Positions 30,901 through 36,163 of a stretch of DNA of 36,163 nt are shown in pieces; position 1 is the stretch's first letter; every line of letters begins with the position of its first letter. The notes below the pieces were generated by a model, which searched no databases, was not told the origin of the DNA, and saw nothing but the letters and a program-made list of their open reading frames with translations. Location of the stretch: contig CALXSW010000205.1 of NCBI GenBank assembly GCA_944391255.1, positions 1 to 36,163 on the forward strand, in the 5' to 3' direction. Origin of the DNA: an uncultured Clostridia bacterium. GTDB taxonomy: Bacteria > Bacillota > Clostridia > UBA1381. Made by a program: the position numbers and the translations under genes.

Positions 30901-32268
30901 ATGATCAATCCTTTTGAGATAATTGAAACTATTGAAATGATCGACAAGGAAAACCTTGATATCAGAACGATAACAATGGGTATAAGCCTTAAGTCATGCG
31001 CCGGTCCTGATATAGAAACAAAGTGTAAAAAGGTATATGACAAGATAACGTCATACGCTAAGGATCTGGTTAAGACAGGCGAGGATATAGAGCAGCAGTT
31101 TGGTATTCCGATAATAAACAAGAGAATATCTGTAACGCCTATCGCGACTTTGGCTGACGCTCTTGACGAGCCTACAGTCGATAAATGCGTAAAGCTTGCA
31201 AAAACACTCGATGAAGCGGCAAAAGCTGTAGGAGTAAATTTCATCGGTGGTTTTTCAGCTCTTGTTCATAAGGGATATACAAACGGCGAAAGAGTGCTTA
31301 TAGAATCAATACCTCGTGCTTTGGCTGAAACAGATATCGTATGCTCAAGCGTCAGCGTAGGCTCTACTAAGGCGGGCATAAATATGGACGCTGTAAAGCA
31401 GATGGGTGAGATAGTAAAACAGGCGGCAGAGCTTACAAGCGACACTCAGGGTTTTGCGTGCGCAAAGCTCGTTGTGTTCTGCAATCCTGTTGAGGATAAT
31501 CCGTTTATGGCAGGCGCGTTCCTCGGTGACGGCGAGGGAGAGTGCGTTATAAATGTCGGCGTGTCCGGCCCGGGCGTTGTAAAATGCGCGCTTGAAAAGG
31601 TAAAAGGTCAGGATTTTGGAGTAGTTGCCGAAACGATAAAGAAGACGGCGTTTAAGATAACGAGAATGGGACAGCTCGTGGCGCAGAAAGCATCTGCAAG
31701 ACTTGGCGTGCCTTTCGGTATAGTCGATCTGTCTTTGGCTCCAACTCCGGCAGTGGGTGACTCGGTAGCTTATATACTTGAGGAGATGGGTCTTGAAAAG
31801 TGCGGAACGCACGGCACAACAGCGGCATTGGCGCTTTTGAATGACGCGGTAAAGAAAGGCGGAGTAATGGCTTCAAGCTATGTAGGCGGCTTGTCGGGCG
31901 CTTTTATCCCTGTTTCGGAGGATGCGGGGATGATAGAGGCTGCAAAGTGCGGCGCGCTTAGCCTTGAAAAGCTTGAGGCGATGACATGTGTATGCTCGGT
32001 TGGACTTGATATGATAGTTATACCGGGAGATACGAGCGCGGCTACCATATCGGCTATAATAGCTGATGAGGCGGCTATCGGAATGATAAATACGAAAACT
32101 ACAGCTGTAAGAATAATCCCGGCTCCGGGAGCAGTAGAGGGCGACGTTGTTGAATTCGGCGGATTGCTTGGAACAGGTCCTGTAATGCCTGTAAGCAAAT
32201 ACGGAAGTGATGAATTTATAGCGAGAGGCGGAAGAATACCGGCTCCTATAAACAGTCTGAAGAACTGA
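30901..32268 (+). CDS. UPF0210/DUF711 family protein
   Basis: This 455-residue protein belongs to the UPF0210 (DUF711, PFL) family: it opens MINPFEIIETIEMIDKENLDIRTITMGISL, and the conserved middle and C-terminal blocks are NVGVSGPGVVK, LAPTPAVGDSVAYILEEMG and FGGLLGTGPVMPV. A glycine-rich alpha/beta fold is expected, but no enzyme activity has been assigned that I can confirm. It pairs with the upstream ACT protein and ends the transcript before two hairpins. The pairing and absence of other partners suggest an amino acid-related metabolic or regulatory role, which is inference. Confidence 0.9.
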   Translation: MINPFEIIETIEMIDKENLDIRTITMGISLKSCAGPDIETKCKKVYDKITSYAKDLVKTGEDIEQQFGIPIINKRISVTPIATLADALDEPTVDKCVKLAKTLDEAAKAVGVNFIGGFSALVHKGYTNGERVLIESIPRALAETDIVCSSVSVGSTKAGINMDAVKQMGEIVKQAAELTSDTQGFACAKLVVFCNPVEDNPFMAGAFLGDGEGECVINVGVSGPGVVKCALEKVKGQDFGVVAETIKKTAFKITRMGQLVAQKASARLGVPFGIVDLSLAPTPAVGDSVAYILEEMGLEKCGTHGTTAALALLNDAVKKGGVMASSYVGGLSGAFIPVSEDAGMIEAAKCGALSLEKLEAMTCVCSVGLDMIVIPGDTSAATISAIIADEAAIGMINTKTTAVRIIPAPGAVEGDVVEFGGLLGTGPVMPVSKYGSDEFIARGGRIPAPINSLKN

Positions 32269-32285
32269 TAATTCTCGATGTCTGC

Positions 32286-32347
32286 CAGCGTGTAGACAGG
32301 TTTGTCTACACGCTGAGGGCGCGCAAAAATGCGCGCCCTCTTTTTTT
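32286..32347 (+). terminator. Tandem hairpins, the second a strong rho-independent terminator
   Basis: Hairpin 1 is CAGCGTGTAGACA (32286-32298) with TGTCTACACGCTG (32303-32315), loop GGTT, a perfect 13-bp stem. Hairpin 2 is GAGGGCGCGCA (32315-32325) with TGCGCGCCCTC (32330-32340), an AAAA loop, then seven T (32341-32347). The two share base 32315. Hairpin 2 is a textbook terminator; hairpin 1 has no T run and may protect the mRNA 3' end or aid termination. Confidence 0.93.
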
Positions 32348-32502
32348 GTACAAAATTACTATATGAAATTGTTATATAAGATTTACAAAATAAATAGTAC
32401 TGATTATACAATTCAAACAAAGAAACAGCGTAAAAATAAGGTTTTAGTGAATTATTGAACAAAAAAGTCTGTTTTTTTATGTATTATGTGCATAAAACCC
32501 CC
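32348..32502. other. AT-rich intergenic stretch before the importer operon
   Basis: The stretch lies between the terminator at 32347 and the promoter at 32503. It contains one small inverted repeat, TTTTATG (32475-32481) with CATAAAA (32491-32497), just upstream of the -35 box, which could be a regulator site. No gene, repeat family or catabolite-response-like site was seen. Confidence 0.4.
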
Positions 32503-32531
32503 TTGAAAAAATCATCAAAATGTACTATAAT
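32503..32531 (+). promoter_or_regulatory. Promoter of the ABC importer operon
   Basis: TTGAAA (32503-32508), a 17-bp spacer and a perfect TATAAT (32526-32531). The leader of about 70 nt reaches the ATG at 32608, which has a GGGAGG site. Confidence 0.8.
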
Positions 32532-32607
32532 ATTAAGTAACATATTATGCAATTTAACATATCAGCAGATGTTGGGTTGTAAATAGTAAAATTAGGGAGG
32601 TTTACTC

Positions 32608-33573
32608 ATGGCGAAAAACGCTCAGGTGGTTGTGGAACCAACTGCCAAGAAAAAAAACAAATGGGTACAGATCAGACGTGACAAGTGGATGTATCTTCTT
32701 CTTTTGCCTGGTTTTCTGTATTTCGTAATCTTTAAAATAGTTCCTTTATGGGGTATTTTTATTGCAATGAAGAACTATTATGCGGGTGTTCCGTTCTTTA
32801 AGGCAGAATGGGTTGGTCTTGCAAACTTTATCAAGTTCTTCAGTTCAAACCAGTTCCTGCAGCTGTTAAAAAACACGCTTATCATTTCGGGAATGAATAT
32901 TATATTCTTCTTCCCGCTGCCGATCATACTGGCGCTTTTGCTGAATGAAGTTCGTGTTCAGTGGTATAAGAAAGCATTGCAGACATTGGTATATGTACCA
33001 CACTTCGTATCAATGGTTGTCATCGCATCTATCACATTCATGCTTTTGAAGGAAGCATCATCGGAAACAACAACAGGCGGCGCTATCTATGAGATCACAA
33101 AGCAGCTCACCGGTACAGGCGAGCAATGGCTAAGCGGTAAGATAGCTATTTACTGGGTACTCTTGTTCCAGAATATCTGGAAGGAAACAGGTTGGGGTAC
33201 TATCATATTCCTCGCTGCTCTTGCCGGCGTTGATGTTGAACAGTACGAGGCAGCTATTGTGGACGGTGCATCAAGATTGCAGCAGCTCGTATATATCACA
33301 GTTCCTGCTATCATGTCTACAGTTGTTACAATGTTCATCCTTAGAATGGGAAGCGTTCTTGACACAGGATTTGAGCAGATCATCCTTATGCAGAACAGCT
33401 TGAACAAGTCATCAACAGAAACATTCGATACATATGTATATAACATCGGTAGAGTTGCCGGTAACTACGGTTATTCGACCGCGGTTGGTTTGTTTAAATC
33501 TGTAGTAAGTTTATGCTGTATACAGGCTGCGAACAGACTTGCTAAGCATGCCGGTCAGGCAGGATTATTCTAA
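32608..33573 (+). CDS. lplB: Carbohydrate ABC importer permease, LplB type
   Basis: This 321-residue protein has a basic N-terminal extension (about 25 residues), then six likely membrane helices, starting YLLLLPGFLYFVIFKIVPLWGI. The cytoplasmic EAA-type loop reads YEAAIVDGASRLQQLVYITVPAI, the contact site for the ATPase. The LplB/YtcP/LipO-type importers carry oligosaccharides such as uronic-acid or pectin-derived sugars in several Firmicutes, but the substrate here is not known. It is the first gene of an operon with a second permease and a solute-binding lipoprotein. No ATPase gene is seen; such importers often share an MsmX-like ATPase encoded elsewhere. Confidence 0.92.
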   Translation: MAKNAQVVVEPTAKKKNKWVQIRRDKWMYLLLLPGFLYFVIFKIVPLWGIFIAMKNYYAGVPFFKAEWVGLANFIKFFSSNQFLQLLKNTLIISGMNIIFFFPLPIILALLLNEVRVQWYKKALQTLVYVPHFVSMVVIASITFMLLKEASSETTTGGAIYEITKQLTGTGEQWLSGKIAIYWVLLFQNIWKETGWGTIIFLAALAGVDVEQYEAAIVDGASRLQQLVYITVPAIMSTVVTMFILRMGSVLDTGFEQIILMQNSLNKSSTETFDTYVYNIGRVAGNYGYSTAVGLFKSVVSLCCIQAANRLAKHAGQAGLF

Positions 33574-33592
33574 TTAAGGAGGGAACATTATA

Positions 33593-34471
33593 ATGATTAG
33601 CATAAAGAGAAAAACTCTCGGTGATATTGTAATGGATCTGGTAGTATACGTCCTCCTTACAATACTTGCCGTTTTGATGGTTATTCCGTTTATTTACGTT
33701 ATAGCCGCTTCATTTGCGACAGAATCAGAAATTCTGTCAAGACCTATCTTCCTCATTCCGGAAGATCCTACGTTGGATGCGTATAAGCGAATATTCAATA
33801 TGGCAGATATGGGTGAAACAGTTCTGCGTTCATTGGGTATTTCAGTATGTGTAACATTTATTGGTACATTGATCAATTTGTTCTTCACAACTACAATGGC
33901 ATACGGTCTTTCACGTTCAACACTTATCGGTAAGAAGGCACTCCTTAACATGGTACTTTTCACCATGGTATTTGGCGGCGGTATGATCCCTACATTCTTG
34001 GTTGTTAAAGGTCTTGGAATGTACGACTCATATGCGGCTCTTATTCTTCCGGGCGCTATAAGTGCTTATAACATGCTTATCGTTCGTAACTTCTTTATGG
34101 AGCTTCCGGCAGGACTTGAAGAAGCGGCATCTATAGACGGATGTACAGATATCGGTATATTCGTAAAGATAGCTCTTCCGCTTTCACTGCCATGTCTTGC
34201 GACATTTGGTTTGTTCTATGCGGTTGGTCACTGGAACAACTACTTTGGCGCATTGCTGTATCTCGCAGATACAAAGAAGTATCCATTCCAGCTCGTATTG
34301 AGAAACATGGTAATGCAGACAAGTGAAACAAACGATACAGGTGAAGACCTTCCATCAGAAACATTGAAGATGGCGGTTATCGTTATCGGTACTGTTCCAA
34401 TCCTTATCGTATATCCGTTCCTTCAGAAGCACTTCGCAGCCGGCGTAATGGTTGGTGCTATCAAGGGTTAA
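33593..34471 (+). CDS. ytcP: Carbohydrate ABC importer permease, YtcP type
   Basis: This 292-residue protein has six likely membrane helices and the EAA-like loop EEAASIDGCTDIGIFVKIALPLS near residues 180-202. The N-terminus is short and enters the membrane at VYVLLTILAVLMVIPFIYVIAASF. It pairs with the upstream LplB-like permease to form the membrane channel. The ATG at 33593 has AAGGAGGG upstream, and the binding-protein gene starts 23 bp after its stop. Confidence 0.92.
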   Translation: MISIKRKTLGDIVMDLVVYVLLTILAVLMVIPFIYVIAASFATESEILSRPIFLIPEDPTLDAYKRIFNMADMGETVLRSLGISVCVTFIGTLINLFFTTTMAYGLSRSTLIGKKALLNMVLFTMVFGGGMIPTFLVVKGLGMYDSYAALILPGAISAYNMLIVRNFFMELPAGLEEAASIDGCTDIGIFVKIALPLSLPCLATFGLFYAVGHWNNYFGALLYLADTKKYPFQLVLRNMVMQTSETNDTGEDLPSETLKMAVIVIGTVPILIVYPFLQKHFAAGVMVGAIKG

Positions 34472-34494
34472 TTTGTTCAGGAGGATAAGTAAAA

Positions 34495-36163
34495 ATGACT
34501 AATTGGAAAAAGAAAGCAATACTTGTTCTGACTATGGGTATGGCTGCCACAGCTTTAGCAGGCTGCGGAACAGAGTCAAAACCTATAGGCAGAGATACGA
34601 CAGAGCCGACTATTCAGGTAATGACAATGGCTCAGAAGGCATCACCAGCCGACCAGACATCTCCTGTTCTTCAGGAAGCGCAGAAGGTGCTCGGTGAAAA
34701 AATGTCTGAAAAATATGGAAAGCAGTATGACAAGATAAACCTTGACATACAGTGGGTCGCATCAACAGCATATGATGAAAAGGTAACTGCAGCCATGGGT
34801 GCTAACGAGTATCCTCATGTAATGCTTGTTTCAACAAGAAACTCGTCAGTTATTCAGAACTCAAAGGCTGGCACATTCTGGGATATATCAGACGTATTTG
34901 ACAAGACTGATCCTAAGTATGTGACTGAGGAAAACCCGGAGGGTTATGTATATCCGCATCTGCATAATGCAAACCCGACTATCAACAGAAATATTTCTGT
35001 TGATGGTAAGATCTATGGCTTGTACAGAGCGAGAACTATAGGACGTCAGGGTGTTACTATTCGTAAGGACTGGCTTGACAATTTAGGACTCAGCCAGCCA
35101 ACGACTATAGATGAGTTTGAAAACGTTCTTCGCGCATTCACAGAGGATGATCCTGACGGCAACGGTCAGAAGGATACATACGGCATGATAGTAACTACAT
35201 ATCTTGACGGACCTTTGAACAACCTTGCGATCTGGGAAGGCTCACCTAATGAATGGGGTTACGACGAGGAAACAGGCGAATGGAAGCCTTGGTTCATGTC
35301 AGAAGGCTATTTTGAAGCTATGTGCGACATGAGAGACTGGTATGCTGCCGGTTATATCAATACAAACATGGCTACATTGGATTCAAACAGCTGGGATAAC
35401 GACTTCCTTAACGGTGTAGGCGGCGTGCAGGTCGACGTTGCTGACCGTGCAAGACGTAACGCTACAAACATTCTTAAGAACTTCCCTGATGCTGAAGTAG
35501 ACGTATTCGGATATGTAAAGAAGGATGAGAACGCGGAACCGGCTGTATGGCCTACAACAGGTTATAACGGATACTATGTATTCCCTGTTCAGACAACACC
35601 TGATACTGAGGATCTCGACTTTATCCTGTCAGTTCTTGATGCATGTAATGCTACTGAGCTCACAGATATGTTTAACAATGGTCTTGAAGGCAGACATTAT
35701 ACAATAGATGACGAGGGATACATTGTAAAGAAGGTAGAGGGCGATCCTGATGAAAACGGTGTACCGCTTGATGAGGCTACATTGAATTCACTCACAAACG
35801 AATATGCTGACCTTAACCAGTTCTCAATGGGTCTTGACTCAACTCAGGGTTCAGACGCTCGTTTTGCTAACAAGACAGCAGAAAAGGTTGAAGAAGTATA
35901 TGAGGATAATGAAAACTGGGCTATAAGTAATCCTATGGCTCCTTACACATCAGATACATATTCGATTTCAGGTACACAGCTTGACGCTATCATAGCTGAG
36001 GCTAAGACGAACTTTATCGTTGGTAAGATCGATGAAGAAGGTTGGAAAGAAGCTATTGAGCAGTGGGTAAAGATGGACGGCGACCTTGTATGTAAGGATT
36101 ATAAAGACGCGTATGAGGCAGACGAGTCAAACCATGATGAAAACGGAAATATTATAATTCCTG
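34495..36163 (+). CDS. Extracellular solute-binding lipoprotein of the importer, 3' end outside the window
   Basis: The frame is open from ATG 34495 to the window edge, 556 codons, with AGGAGG (34479-34484) upstream. The signal peptide ends in the lipobox LAGC with the lipidated C24. The rest has the pattern of large LipO-like binding proteins of LplB/YtcP importers (VTAAMGANEYPHVML; YGLYRARTIGRQGVTIRKDWLDNLG; TIDEFENVLRAFTED). Residues 219-227 (DPDGNGQKD) form an EF-hand-like calcium loop common in these proteins. It captures the sugar at the cell surface and hands it to the two permeases. The C-terminus is missing, so the full length is unknown. The sugar cannot be named from sequence. Confidence 0.93.
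   Translation, partial: MTNWKKKAILVLTMGMAATALAGCGTESKPIGRDTTEPTIQVMTMAQKASPADQTSPVLQEAQKVLGEKMSEKYGKQYDKINLDIQWVASTAYDEKVTAAMGANEYPHVMLVSTRNSSVIQNSKAGTFWDISDVFDKTDPKYVTEENPEGYVYPHLHNANPTINRNISVDGKIYGLYRARTIGRQGVTIRKDWLDNLGLSQPTTIDEFENVLRAFTEDDPDGNGQKDTYGMIVTTYLDGPLNNLAIWEGSPNEWGYDEETGEWKPWFMSEGYFEAMCDMRDWYAAGYINTNMATLDSNSWDNDFLNGVGGVQVDVADRARRNATNILKNFPDAEVDVFGYVKKDENAEPAVWPTTGYNGYYVFPVQTTPDTEDLDFILSVLDACNATELTDMFNNGLEGRHYTIDDEGYIVKKVEGDPDENGVPLDEATLNSLTNEYADLNQFSMGLDSTQGSDARFANKTAEKVEEVYEDNENWAISNPMAPYTSDTYSISGTQLDAIIAEAKTNFIVGKIDEEGWKEAIEQWVKMDGDLVCKDYKDAYEADESNHDENGNIIIP

Noticed and set aside
1..36163. CRISPR arrays, prophage, insertion sequences, tRNA or rRNA genes
   Set aside because: No regularly spaced repeats, transposase or phage genes, and no tRNA- or rRNA-like stretch were noticed on either strand.

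Overview
The window looks like a chromosomal segment from an anaerobic, low-to-moderate GC Firmicute of the Clostridia, probably a gut-type lineage. The support is strong AAGGAGG-type ribosome binding sites, sigma-A promoters with 17-bp spacers, heavy use of ATA and AGA codons, a trimeric [FeFe]-hydrogenase, a 6S RNA of the Firmicutes type and an LplB/YtcP-type sugar importer. The species assignment is inference; no rRNA or tRNA gene lies in the window. No phage, insertion sequence or CRISPR array was seen, and most of the segment is housekeeping and metabolic.

Layout. A ferredoxin-like gene runs off the left edge (1-48, minus). alaS (295-2931) is followed by a set of overlapping hairpins and then hydC-hydB-hydA (3060-7228), an NADH/ferredoxin-linked hydrogenase, and a HIT protein gene. 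Next come two convergent genes for secreted proteins that share the same extracellular domain: a DNA/RNA nuclease (7841-9130) and an L,D-transpeptidase (9182-10492, minus). On the minus strand follow a 6S RNA (about 10590-10814), a DUF1292 gene and ruvX, each with its own promoter. A divergent promoter pair then leads into a lipid kinase gene, a small membrane exporter gene, hisS and aspS.

From 16685 to 21598 lies a tightly packed, partly overlapping cluster: an ABC ATPase, an ABC-2 permease, a GldG-like protein, a DUF4340 protein and an alpha/beta hydrolase. A transaldolase-like gene (minus) is divergent from a TSCPD-domain gene with a structured leader. After these come a GerMN lipoprotein gene, an inositol-phosphatase-family gene, tyrS and a HAD phosphatase gene. 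hom-thrB-lysC (26437-29788) form the aspartate-to-threonine branch; lysC carries a strong in-frame internal start for a separate regulatory subunit. rlmB and the ACT/UPF0210 pair follow, closed by a strong terminator. The window ends in an ABC importer operon: two permeases and a solute-binding lipoprotein gene that is cut by the right edge.

The most interesting points are the mutually exclusive hairpins between alaS and the hydrogenase operon, the Met-to-Ile change beside the hydrogenase active-site cysteine, the internal start inside lysC, the 6S RNA and its neighbourhood, the multi-stem element after aspS, the GldG/DUF4340 cluster, and the structured leaders of the TSCPD and hom genes. No clearly new multi-gene system can be proven from sequence alone. 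The GldG/DUF4340 cluster is the best candidate for an undescribed envelope system.
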